Assembly: GCA_019671135.1 (NCBI GenBank)
Contig: JAHRHY010000008.1
Coordinates: 2,232,001-2,296,000, forward strand
Reading direction: 5' to 3'
Origin: Linnemannia hyalina
Taxonomy: Eukaryota; Mortierellomycota; Mortierellomycetes; Mortierellales; Mortierellaceae
Length of the DNA stretch: 64,000 nucleotides
Below the pieces are notes generated by a model. It searched no databases, was not told the origin of the DNA, and saw only the letters and a program-made list of their open reading frames with translations. The stretch's first letter is position 1, and every line of letters starts with the position of its first letter. The translations under genes and the position numbers were made by a program. Of the stretch, positions 19,590 through 28,638 are shown one piece after another.

Positions 19590-22500
19590 TCACTCCTTCC
19601 TCTCCTCCCTCACTCTCCTTTCCACTACTTTCTTCAACATATCACCACTCAGTGTCTCTACTCCTTCCTTGGTTCCGTAGTGAGTACGACCCGTCTTCAC
19701 CCCATATGCGCCCGTTCGACCGACCCAAACGACCTCAAAAGGCCCCAACCAACGAGGGGTAAGCTTCCTCCCAAAGCCCGTCACAAACGCGAGATTAAAG
19801 ACCCATACTCGTTCGCCCTTCTCGAACTTGATGACCTTGACACGACGATCATAATAACGCTTCGCCTTCTCGTTCGCATTCATCCTGTTCTCGTATGCCA
19901 ACTCTCGCAGTCCCTCGCGACGACAAACAAATCGGGCCATCGCTCCTTCCAGCTCCTCGTGCACAGGTTCAATTTCACCGGTGGTCGTAAACAGACGATC
20001 ATCGCTGAAAGACTGGCGCAGTGCAGAACGGCCAACGAAGCCCATCAGCGCTTCCGAGGGAGAGATCTTGGTGCTGCCGACGATGCGGTGGTTGATGTCG
20101 TAGACTGCCTTGGGTAAAAGAACGTCCCATTCGACTCCTGCCGACACGCTCCTACGCAACCTCTCCTCGATCAACTTGTTGGTGGCTTCAACTTGACCTT
20201 GGCTCTGCGGATGTCTAGTGGACCCGACCAAGTGCTTGATGCCCCATGCCTCACACATCTCCTTGAACTCCGTCCTGAACGCTGGTCCTCCATCGCTTCG
20301 AATGACCACGGGAAGACCAAACCGACACATGATCGACAAGAAAAGGGCTGCCTTGACACTTGCGGCACTCTTGTTCGGGATGGCACAGGCCTCTGTCCAC
20401 TTGGTAAACGAGTCCGTAAACACAACAATCGACGTCATTCCTCTTGTCGTCCTGGGCAAATATTCGATCAGATCGACAAATAGAATCTCGAACGGAAAAT
20501 CCGGCGTCGATGGATGAAGCTCGTTGTGCTTCTCTCTGGGTCCGAACTGCTGACACCGACGACATGACTTGACCCAATCGAACACATCCTTCCTCATCGT
20601 CGGCCACCACCCTTGAGCTCGAATTGTCGCCAGCGTAGCTTCCGCTCCATAATGGCCTCCAACGTCATGTGCCCACGACAGTTTTTCCTCCACCTCAGAC
20701 TCCACTACGCACTGCTTCTCAACGTTGTCGGCATCCCGGTACAGTAACCCTTTCTGCGCGTCAACCCTAAAACGAAATGCCCTCCTCTTGGCCCTTCTTG
20801 CCTCGTTGTAGTCTTCCAGCCTCAGAGTTCCAGTGGTCAAGTAGGTAAATGTGTTCCTGTACCACTTGCACTCTGCCCATTTGCTGTCCATCGAAACCGC
20901 TCGCAGAGTCAGACACTCAGGCATCTCGTCATCAATATCGTCCCCCGCAAACTCTTCTCTAACCGTCAGCCTACTCATGCCATCCGCGTTTCCATTCTTG
21001 ATTCCAGGCTTGGTCCGAATGGTGAGGTCGAATTCCGCCAAAGTCATCTGCCATCTCGCTGGGCGTCCAGTCAAATCGGTCTTGGAGAACAACCACTTCA
21101 ACGGCGCGTGGTCCGTAAAGACAACTACCGATCGACCCAAAATGTATGGCCTGAACTTCTTGACCGAGAACACAATTGCCAGGCACTCCTTCTCGCTCGT
21201 GGAATAATTCAACTCGGGGCCATGAAGTGTCTTGCTGTAGAAGAATACAGGCCTGACCTCTCCGTTCTCGTCCTCCTGTTCCAGTACAGACCCAACCGCA
21301 TAGTCACAAGCGTCGCATGGCATGATCCAATCACGCTCGAAGTCGGGACCTTTGAGAACTGGCGACGTCATGATCGCCTCCTGCAGGTTCCTCATCGATT
21401 CTATCTGCTCGTGGCCCATCACGAACACTACTCCCTTCCGCAACAACCGATTCAACGGCTCCGCCAGCTTAGCGTACACCCAGATGAACCGACGGTAGTA
21501 TCCAGTCAACCCCAGAAATGCCCTCACCTGCCCTTTTGAGTCCATGATCACGAAATTGAGGACCTTCTCAACTTTGTCGGGCATGACCTGGATTCCATCT
21601 CGTCCAACGATATGTCCTGTGAACTCGACTTTGTCGTATCCGAAATGGAGCTTGGAGGCTTTGTATTTGACACCACCTTTCCTGGCTGCGGCGAATGTCC
21701 GATCCAAACCATCCAAGTGTTCGTCCCATTCCATGTCTCTATTACAGACGTCGTCCATGTATGCGTTCAACACGGTGCCGATCAGGTTGCCATAGACCTT
21801 CTGGACGAAGCGACTGAACGTGTGTGGTGCATTCTTGAGACCAAACGGCATGACGGTGTAAGCGTAGGTTCCGAACGGGGTCCTGAAGCCGAGATACTTG
21901 CGGTGCTCCTTCTTCACTCCAATAACGTAATATCCTTGAAACCCGTCCAGACTGGAATAGTAATGGTGACCGGCCAGCTCGTCTAGGATATGCTCGATGT
22001 TCGGGAGAGGCCAACTCTCTCTCTCCGTGACCTTATTCAGACCGACATAGGCGACACACTTTCTGATGCTCCCATCCTTTTTGGACGCCAGGGACAATGG
22101 CGCGCACCATTCGGACTCCATCTCGACGATCTTGCCTGTAGCTAATTCCTCGGAAATACTCTTCTTGAGGAACTCCATCTCCTTGGGCGCGTATCGAGGC
22201 GACCATCCAACGTATACCGGCTTCGATCCAGGGATGACATTGACCTCGTGCTCTAAGACGGTGGTGACCTCCAAGTCCTGCATGTCCAATGTAAACCGGT
22301 CTCTGTTCCGTTCCAGGAGCTCAACCATCTGTACTCGCTTCTCCATCTCCAATGCTGGGTTGATGTCGACTACTACATCTCCGACTTTGAACTGCGGCAA
22401 CTCAGGCGACGACTCAGGCGACGACTCAGGTGACTTCACAGGCGACGACACCAGTGACTCCTTGCTCTGCAAGTTAACAGTCTCCACAGACCGCGCTTGG

Positions 22501-23150
22501 ATCGATATGTCTGACAACTCGAAGGACCGCACTCGCATGGCTCGAAACCCTTCTTTGGCATCTCCTGTGGACTCATCCGATTCATACTCCTCATCCGAAT
22601 CCTCATCGCTATAATCGTCGTCAGAGTACTCCTCAGACCCACTGGAATCACTGTGCGGTTCATCACTCGTGCCCAAATAAACGTTGACTCCTTCCTTGCG
22701 GACGTAGTATCGCTTTCCTCCACTGAAAGCAGCCCTGGCTCCCACGAAAGCTAGCCAGTCGTCTCCGAGGAGGAAATCGTAGGAGCGCTTGCAGTCGATC
22801 ACGCCCATATCCATCTGCCCACCGAACCCTTGGACATAGAACTTGATGGGTCCAGTTGATCCTGCGAGGTTGTCAAATCGGCCATCAGCCAGCAGGATAC
22901 CGCGGTTGGCTGGTTTGAGTTCGAGTCCGAGGTCTTGTGCTACATGGAGCCCCATCATCGTCCTATCATTGCCTGGGTCGATGATAGCATTCGGGTAACT
23001 ACGGCCGTTGACTCTGACAGTGGTTACATCTCCTAGCGCCTTTCTCGAGACTGCGATACCCCGATTGGCCACAGTTATAGATGGTTGCGCAGCCTGCGCG
23101 GTGTTGCTCTTGGCCCTCGCCTTCTTTCGTCTCTCCCGGCTGTCGGCATA
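19590..23150 (-). CDS. pol: Pol half of the gag-pol polyprotein of element A
   Basis: This is the downstream part of one frame whose gag half is at 28639-30183; removing the XY composite and one CATA restores the reading without a shift. It begins YADSRERRKKARAKS, then a protease-like region with NAIIDPGNDRTMMG (Asp-Pro-Gly in place of Asp-Ser/Thr-Gly), an acidic linker, reverse transcriptase with NAYMDDVCN, RNase H with MPCDACDYAVGSVLEQ, an integrase zinc region (HDVGGHYGAEATLATIR ... CRRCQQFG) and a core with LFVDLIEYLP, IRSDGGPAF and Glu in QGQVEATNKL. The C-terminus has a GPF-type module (RWLGPFEVVWVGRTGAYGV) but no chromodomain. No stop occurs inside. The element would be coding-competent except for the XY insertion. 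Confidence 0.93.
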   Translation of the reverse strand, partial: YADSRERRKKARAKSNTAQAAQPSITVANRGIAVSRKALGDVTTVRVNGRSYPNAIIDPGNDRTMMGLHVAQDLGLELKPANRGILLADGRFDNLAGSTGPIKFYVQGFGGQMDMGVIDCKRSYDFLLGDDWLAFVGARAAFSGGKRYYVRKEGVNVYLGTSDEPHSDSSGSEEYSDDDYSDEDSDEEYESDESTGDAKEGFRAMRVRSFELSDISIQARSVETVNLQSKESLVSSPVKSPESSPESSPELPQFKVGDVVVDINPALEMEKRVQMVELLERNRDRFTLDMQDLEVTTVLEHEVNVIPGSKPVYVGWSPRYAPKEMEFLKKSISEELATGKIVEMESEWCAPLSLASKKDGSIRKCVAYVGLNKVTERESWPLPNIEHILDELAGHHYYSSLDGFQGYYVIGVKKEHRKYLGFRTPFGTYAYTVMPFGLKNAPHTFSRFVQKVYGNLIGTVLNAYMDDVCNRDMEWDEHLDGLDRTFAAARKGGVKYKASKLHFGYDKVEFTGHIVGRDGIQVMPDKVEKVLNFVIMDSKGQVRAFLGLTGYYRRFIWVYAKLAEPLNRLLRKGVVFVMGHEQIESMRNLQEAIMTSPVLKGPDFERDWIMPCDACDYAVGSVLEQEDENGEVRPVFFYSKTLHGPELNYSTSEKECLAIVFSVKKFRPYILGRSVVVFTDHAPLKWLFSKTDLTGRPARWQMTLAEFDLTIRTKPGIKNGNADGMSRLTVREEFAGDDIDDEMPECLTLRAVSMDSKWAECKWYRNTFTYLTTGTLRLEDYNEARRAKRRAFRFRVDAQKGLLYRDADNVEKQCVVESEVEEKLSWAHDVGGHYGAEATLATIRAQGWWPTMRKDVFDWVKSCRRCQQFGPREKHNELHPSTPDFPFEILFVDLIEYLPRTTRGMTSIVVFTDSFTKWTEACAIPNKSAASVKAALFLSIMCRFGLPVVIRSDGGPAFRTEFKEMCEAWGIKHLVGSTRHPQSQGQVEATNKLIEERLRRSVSAGVEWDVLLPKAVYDINHRIVGSTKISPSEALMGFVGRSALRQSFSDDRLFTTTGEIEPVHEELEGAMARFVCRREGLRELAYENRMNANEKAKRYYDRRVKVIKFEKGERVWVFNLAFVTGFGRKLTPRWLGPFEVVWVGRTGAYGVKTGRTHYGTKEGVETLSGDMLKKVVERRVREERKE

Positions 23151-23644
23151 GCGGCCCCTTCATGTGCAGAGGATATAAAAAGGCATATAAAAAATATCCA
23201 AAGTCCAAGGAACGGAGTGTTGACTTCCATAACTGGCATATCTCTTCATAGTGGGCAACAGAACACAGAATAAAATAGCAATAGACAGCACAAGAATTTT
23301 TAAAATGTAATCTCTCCCCTGTATTTCACGACAAAGATACAGTTGAGAATACAAGTGCTTTAGATGATCACATACAAGAACTACTCTGTCGAATCTTGCA
23401 GTGAGGGTTACAGGTTAATAGTAGATGGACATATTCAAGAGTTTGGTGTGCGAAAAATAAGAAGACTTTGTTGTTTGGAGAATAGGTTGGTGTTTAGTAG
23501 GATAGTTAAACAAAAAATGTTACAATGGTTGTCTTATATGCTTGGTATCATATATACATTCTCCTCTAATGGACGCGGTGGATATCGTCAAGATCTGCAG
23601 AGATGTAACAAACACCATATGATAATTTGGACTTGAAAGGCCTC
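23151..23644 (+). repeat. 494-bp unit, copy 2 (left terminal repeat of XY)
   Basis: GCGGCCCC...GAAAGGCCTC. Its outer flank is CATA in element A; its inner flank (CTAGGTGG) is the 3' side of gene X and shows no target duplication, so it is a terminus and not an independent insertion. Confidence 0.93.
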
Positions 23645-23768
23645 CTAGGTGGAAGTGTCGAAGACATGTTACATTTTTAAAAAGTTCATGCTATATATAC
23701 AACCACAAATGCCAACTGTTGACAATTGGATAGTTTTTAAAATATCTACTCTTCATCTGTCTCAACAA

Positions 23769-26015
23769 CTACCAAAACTTTACATCTGGAGAGTACAATT
23801 TAGGCAATTCCTCGATCGTGAACCCCATGGCAATTAACTTCTGCTTTTGTTTGTTGTTGGTAAATTTGTCTCGACTATAGTTACTGTCACCGTTTGCAGG
23901 TATCTTATACAGCAGTCCAACAATAATGTCCTCTTCGTACCTCTTGAGCAGATGACATCCGTCGAAAAGGTAGTTGGTTGCATATTCATGCTTCTTGTCA
24001 AACGAACATGTTGTCCATTTAATTTCGTCTTTATCTATGACGATTATACCCGAAGAGCTTTTATCTTTAGGGTACCTTTTCCACATAACATCCTCAGCAT
24101 CTTTATCATCCTCAGCATCTTTATCATCTTCAGCATCGTTATCACCCTCAGCATCTTTGTCATCCTCAGCATCGTTATCACCCTCAACATCTTTGTCATC
24201 TTCAGCATCTTTATCACCCACCGCATCTTTGTCATCCTCAGCATCTTTATCGCCCTCAGCATCTTTATCATCCTCACATGTGCTCTCATCTTTCTGTGGC
24301 AAGCTTTGCTTATGCTCATGCGGTTTAAATCCCATAGCAAACAACTTCTCTTTTTCCTTCTGGCTAAGAGAATGACACTCTACATTCTCTGCAGCAATAT
24401 GGTCATCAGTCATCAAGCCGATTACAGTGTCTTTTTTGCGCATCTTGAGAATGTGCATTCCATTTACAAGTACATTCTCGGAATATTCCAAGTACTTGTT
24501 AAGTTTTTTCCATATCACCTTGGATTTATCTGTTGGTCCTTCTACTGGTACTTCTTCTTCTACTTCGATCTCCTCGTTGAAAAGCGTCTTTCTCTCTTCA
24601 TCAGACAATGGTTGAAGTTTCATCTTGCTAAGCATGGAGCGTTCCAAGATATCCAACTCTGGAACATCACCGACACCGCGCAGAGCATCAAGCGTAAACA
24701 GGCCAACGTATGTATTCTTTCCAGATAGCCTGACAATGTACTTGCCATTCATCGTAAACTTAGTTGCATACTCAAGCATGTCGTTATTAGGATGAATCAT
24801 CCATCCTCTGTCCTTCGCACGTGCTATGTCTTTCTCTGATCTAATGTTATGCACCGTTGTGGCCAGTGCAAATGTATGTTCATCTTTTCCATCCTTAGAA
24901 ACGTCTACATTAGAAGATGGCTCTGCATTTTTGGGCATCTCTGAATGCCTTTTCTTTCGAGAAGTCTTCTTCTCATCATCCTTAGATGACTTTTTATGAG
25001 ATAGTTTTTCATCAGGGTTATCCTTAGAGGTATCATCTCCAGATTCTACATCAGGTCTGTTATTGGACTTGCCATCATCAGAGTCTTTATCATCAGGGGA
25101 ATCATCGTCAGAGCCAGCATCATCAGACGTATCACCATCATCTGTATCATCGTCAGAATTCTCATCAGCAGAAGACTCTTCTATTTTTTCTACATCAGCA
25201 GGAGTTGCCTCTTGGAGTCCCATCTTTTGTAATATACGTACCTCTTTGTCAGATAATTTCGGTACAGGAAGATTTTTCCCCATGAGCTCAGGTGGACACA
25301 ATACAATGTAGAGGTCCTTTTCCTTCAGCTTAATAATGTACTTGCCATTTACAGTATAGTTTTTTGCATACAGGAAAGCTGGATTAGTTGCATAACGCAT
25401 CCATATGCCTGTATTAGCGAGTGGTACATTTTTCTTGGACGTTATGTCAACTACCTTTGGACTCAACGGAAAGGAGACGGCAATTATATCTTCTTCATCA
25501 TCATCGGACGGCTCCTCATCCGATGACTCCTGCTTGTTTCTCTTTCGCTTCTTTGGTTCTTCATCCTCGGAAGTCATATCATCATCTGAAGGGACAAACT
25601 CAGGAGTATGTGTCTTCTTGGTTATCTTGGAAGACTTGGTACGCTTGTTGGCAGGTGCCTTATTGTTACTGCTTTTCATATGACCTTTATGCTGCTCTCG
25701 ATGACGTCCACAGTATGTTTCACCAAGTTTGGCTACACTACCACAATTAGCGCCCTTAATGGTTGTGCCTTGACACTTGCGCGCAGGATCGTGGACATAA
25801 CAATGCATGCCTTCATCATCAACTTCCTTCATGCATTTGCGCTTGGACTTGGTGCACTTTGCACCACAAAAGTAGTATCTCTCTACTCCCTCATCCTCAT
25901 CAAGCGCCTTAAAGATCTTATTTGCATCTTTCTTGGTAAACTCCACTCCCTTCTTAGAAGAAAATGTCTCGAAGGCCTTGGTGATGAGCTCGATTGTAAG
26001 CTGAACGTACTGCAT
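23769..26015 (-). CDS. Protein X of XY: acidic, two Cys/His clusters, four-fold repeated motif
   Basis: 748 residues; family not recognised. After a short helical start, two Cys/His clusters occur near residues 48-104: YFCGAKCTKSKRKCMKE followed by CYVHDP, then KCQGTTIKGANCGSVAK followed by YCGRH. A pattern like CxGxTxxGxxC...YCxxH is frequent in proteins of large DNA viruses and some fungi, suggesting small zinc modules. A Lys-rich and then acidic Ser-rich linker follows. Four related segments recur through the protein: NYTVNGKYIIKLKEKDLYIV, KFTMNGKYIVRLSGKNTYVG, NVLVNGMHILKMRKKDTVIG and NYLFDGCHLLKRYEEDIIVG, the first three each followed by an LSxxE..L..MG-like tail. Between the third and fourth lies a DDKDAE repeat. 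It is co-oriented with and downstream of transposase Y, so a role in transposition, chromatin binding or replication is a guess. Confidence 0.75.
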   Translation of the reverse strand: MQYVQLTIELITKAFETFSSKKGVEFTKKDANKIFKALDEDEGVERYYFCGAKCTKSKRKCMKEVDDEGMHCYVHDPARKCQGTTIKGANCGSVAKLGETYCGRHREQHKGHMKSSNNKAPANKRTKSSKITKKTHTPEFVPSDDDMTSEDEEPKKRKRNKQESSDEEPSDDDEEDIIAVSFPLSPKVVDITSKKNVPLANTGIWMRYATNPAFLYAKNYTVNGKYIIKLKEKDLYIVLCPPELMGKNLPVPKLSDKEVRILQKMGLQEATPADVEKIEESSADENSDDDTDDGDTSDDAGSDDDSPDDKDSDDGKSNNRPDVESGDDTSKDNPDEKLSHKKSSKDDEKKTSRKKRHSEMPKNAEPSSNVDVSKDGKDEHTFALATTVHNIRSEKDIARAKDRGWMIHPNNDMLEYATKFTMNGKYIVRLSGKNTYVGLFTLDALRGVGDVPELDILERSMLSKMKLQPLSDEERKTLFNEEIEVEEEVPVEGPTDKSKVIWKKLNKYLEYSENVLVNGMHILKMRKKDTVIGLMTDDHIAAENVECHSLSQKEKEKLFAMGFKPHEHKQSLPQKDESTCEDDKDAEGDKDAEDDKDAVGDKDAEDDKDVEGDNDAEDDKDAEGDNDAEDDKDAEDDKDAEDVMWKRYPKDKSSSGIIVIDKDEIKWTTCSFDKKHEYATNYLFDGCHLLKRYEEDIIVGLLYKIPANGDSNYSRDKFTNNKQKQKLIAMGFTIEELPKLYSPDVKFW
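24085..24280 (-). repeat. 18-bp-type coding repeat (Asp/Lys/Ala/Glu) in gene X
   Basis: About eleven imperfect copies of a unit reading CATCCTCAGCATCTTTAT on the + strand, encoding (DDKDAE/DGDKDAE)n. The second XY copy has the same array at about 39017-39212 with one encoded residue different (Val for Ala). Confidence 0.85.
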
Positions 26016-26689
26016 GTTTTTGGATATGAACGATATAGATTGTACTTGTGATATGGTGGGTGTGAATGACTTTTCAGTTTATGTGTGGTAGATTGCAGCT
26101 GCTTAGTACACTGATATAAAGAATTGCAATAAAAGATGGTTGTATAGGTATGGATGGTTGTATAGATATGGATAATGGTTGGTTGGTTACTAGATAAGAT
26201 AAAGATTAAGCAAGAGGGAAGTGGAGTCCTTTATTTATACTAATTCATGGGACACTGCCACACTGGATATTAATAGCGCTTGCTTATTAACACTGCTTGG
26301 CGCTTAGTAACAAAAGAGTTTTAAAAAGGCATCTAAGTGGTTAATAACGTAGTGTTCCTCGTATGACGTAGATCTTGCTTATTAAGACTGCTTGGCGTTA
26401 AAGACGGGGTTTAAAAATGGTTAAGAATGTAGTATTCTTTTATGACGTAGGTTTGTACATGTGTTTATGTATTCTTTTATGGCGTAGGTTTGTACATGTG
26501 TTTATCCTCTTTGTTAAATAAAAAGGAATGTTGTAGAATAGCATAGAATAGCATCCGATCTACTACAATAATACCATGACTTTTAATAATAGATACCGGT
26601 GCATATTAGCGTCTAGGCAGTTAATACCGTATCTCAACGCTGACTAAATAGGCTATGTATGTCTATTCTTTTAAAAACCTGCAATAAGT
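26016..26689. other. Spacer between genes Y and X, with short tandem duplications
   Basis: No frame is conserved. It holds a tandem duplication of about 37 bp (GTATTCTTTTATG.CGTAGG... near 26431-26505) and a looser pair around CTTATTAA.ACTGCTTGGCG near 26280 and 26375. It probably carries the promoter of X and the 3' end of Y. Most of it is also present in XY' at 45308-45779. Confidence 0.6.
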
Positions 26690-27979
26690 CTACAAATTAC
26701 CATTAACATCCATTTGTCGCTTCGTACCTCTAAGCTCAATGGAAAGACCGGGTTGCATTATTACTGCTTGATCCATTGGTGTGTCCTCATCAACATTAAC
26801 ATCAACATCACCATGAAGATTAATACCAAGAAATTTGTTCTGGAGTTGTGCCATTGTATTTCCATCCTCCACTAGCGCACCAACATCAACATATCCCATT
26901 GGTTGCTCAACGTCGTTCTCTGTCGTCGGATACTCGAATCCTTCGCGAAGCCAAGCTGTATGAATTGGTTCTGCAGAAATCTTCAACAAAGCAACCATCT
27001 TTTTCATGTTTAAGAGTAACAAAGATAACTTCAACTGCAAATTATATGTTTGTTTCTTATCCACCAACACAGGAGTACGGTTGTTGTGTTTCTCAAATGT
27101 GGAACCAAGGTCTGCAAACAGAGATTCCATCTGCGAGCGGAAACTACCAAAGGTGGTATTGTATAACGCTTCTTCCTGTGTAAGTTCCTTGTTCTTCTGT
27201 TTACGGTATGGATGAGCGAAATTTTGGAGTTTAAGAGTATCAGACTCATCTATAAGCCTCCTTAAGAACTGTGGATACCCTCCATCGAGAGCAATGCAAT
27301 CCATCTCATGCACTCTCTTGTCCAACTTCATCGTTAGCAGCATTGTTCCATCAGCATTGTTCTTGCAAGATGCAGATTTGGAGACAAATAAAGCCATGCC
27401 ATTACAATCCATTGCTACCTGTGTGCGTAATCCTGACTTTTTCAGCTTGTAAGAGTACATATCAGCACTACTCTCACCTTTGTATGTTGCTCTTGTATCA
27501 TGACCATCAAGATGCAATGTAACATGCTTAAATAATGGAGGATTCTTTTCCTTTGCAGACAAAAGGCGTATTTTAATTGTGGAGAACATTGTTGCAATAC
27601 AGTTGGTGATGTACTTGTTGTGCAAAGTATATTCTTTCTTATAAAACACAGAGTGCATTGCATGAAAACTACTTTTTGGCATGTGTGGTTCCATTGCTTC
27701 CATAGACAGTCCTTTGACAAGATGGTAGAGCATTAAAAGACCTTTCTCCACTTCTTTGTATGGACCAGGATACTTAACCTTTGGCCAGATGTCAACAAGA
27801 AAGAAGTACACTGGAATAGGACCAAGGCGTCGATTTAGGGTTTCTTTTATTTCTGGCATATACCCAATTTCCTTGCTTACAGTACGATGATTATTACGTG
27901 GTGTAATTGTTGGCCATCCAGCGTTGAGGAAAGTCCAATGGTCATCAAGCAGTTGTTGGAAGTGTTTTGTTAGATCCAT
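26690..27979 (-). CDS. DDE transposase Y of the XY composite
   Basis: The start is taken at ATG 27979 (MDLTKHFQQLL), because transposase W aligns from the same point; another in-frame ATG lies at 28069. This gives 429 residues. The catalytic pattern is HVTLHLDGHDTR (Asp 158), MDCIALDGGYPQFL (Asp 232) and FGSFRSQMESLFADLG (Glu 285), with YSYKLKKSGLRTQVAMDCNG between. The layout fits the broad DDE_Tnp_4/IS4-like fold. It shares extended identity with W at 49987-51246 and its residue spacing (74 and 53) is kept there. It is the likely enzyme moving XY and the 494-bp units. No stop or shift was seen. Whether the family is named in repeat libraries cannot be told here. Confidence 0.85.
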   Translation of the reverse strand: MDLTKHFQQLLDDHWTFLNAGWPTITPRNNHRTVSKEIGYMPEIKETLNRRLGPIPVYFFLVDIWPKVKYPGPYKEVEKGLLMLYHLVKGLSMEAMEPHMPKSSFHAMHSVFYKKEYTLHNKYITNCIATMFSTIKIRLLSAKEKNPPLFKHVTLHLDGHDTRATYKGESSADMYSYKLKKSGLRTQVAMDCNGMALFVSKSASCKNNADGTMLLTMKLDKRVHEMDCIALDGGYPQFLRRLIDESDTLKLQNFAHPYRKQKNKELTQEEALYNTTFGSFRSQMESLFADLGSTFEKHNNRTPVLVDKKQTYNLQLKLSLLLLNMKKMVALLKISAEPIHTAWLREGFEYPTTENDVEQPMGYVDVGALVEDGNTMAQLQNKFLGINLHGDVDVNVDEDTPMDQAVIMQPGLSIELRGTKRQMDVNGNL

Positions 27980-28140
27980 AATAATATTTATGTATTGGAT
28001 TGTCATGACGTTAACCAACAATAACAATTTTTTAAAAAGGCTTATACTTAACTGTATACACAACAGCATGTAGGATGGTATCTATCATACAGCAAGCACA
28101 TAGTTGAGAATACAAATATATTTTTATATTTTATTCGGTA

Positions 28141-28634
28141 GCGGCCCCTTCATGTGCAGAGGATATAAAAAGGCATATAAAAAATATCCAAAGTCCAAGG
28201 AACGGAGTGTTGACTTCCATAACTGGCATATCTCTTCATAGTGGGCAACAGAACACAGAATAAAATAGCAATAGACAGCACAAGAATTTTTAAAATGTAA
28301 TCTCTCCCCTGTATTTCACGACAAAGATACAGTTGAGAATACAAGTGCTTTAGATGATCACATACAAGAACTACTCTGTCGAATCTTGCAGTGAGGGTTA
28401 CAGGTTAATAGTAGATGGACATATTCAAGAGTTTGGTGTGCGAAAAATAAGAAGACTTTGTTGTTTGGAGAATAGGTTGGTGTTTAGTAGGATAGTTAAA
28501 CAAAAAATGTTACAATGGTTGTCTTATATGCTTGGTATCATATATACATTCTCCTCTAATGGACGCGGTGGATATCGTCAAGATCTGCAGAGATGTAACA
28601 AACACCATATGATAATTTGGACTTGAAAGGCCTC
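28141..28634 (+). repeat. 494-bp unit, copy 3 (right terminal repeat of XY)
   Basis: Same sequence and orientation as copy 2. The inner flank is ATTCGGTA (5' side of gene Y) and the outer flank is CATA followed by the gag of element A. Confidence 0.93.
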
Positions 28635-28638
28635 CATA

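Larger units (their letters stand above)
23151..28634 (-). mobile_element. XY composite DDE transposon with 494-bp direct terminal repeats, target duplication CATA
   Basis: A 5,484-bp insertion into the gag-pol frame of A, bracketed by CATA at 23147-23150 and 28635-28638. Each end is a 494-bp unit in the same orientation (23151-23644 and 28141-28634), and the two read the same. Inside are two minus-strand genes, Y (DDE transposase) and X (acidic Cys/His protein). Long direct repeats with solo copies recall LTR elements, but there is no reverse transcriptase and the repeat ends are GC...TC. Since each repeat has its own small inverted termini, the architecture is that of a composite transposon. 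Confidence 0.92.

Noticed and set aside
23160..23354. A 64-codon minus-strand frame repeated in all five 494-bp units
   Set aside because: It is repeated only because the units are nearly identical; nothing points to coding.
23364..23636. A 90-codon + strand frame (MITYKNYSVESCSEG...) present in several 494-bp units, as a possible small gene
   Set aside because: In copy 5 it is cut by a stop and changed at many residues, and in copy 4 a solo LTR lies inside it. The other copies are too similar to show selection. No motif is recognised.
24044..24340. Frames antisense to gene X (Met/Leu-rich on the minus strand, Ser/Ala-rich on the plus strand)
   Set aside because: They are other readings of the DDKDAE coding repeat.
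23151..28634. XY as an LTR retrotransposon or a DIRS-like element
   Set aside because: No reverse transcriptase, RNase H or tyrosine recombinase is encoded; the repeat ends are GC...TC and the target duplication is 4 bp; the enzyme present is of DDE type.
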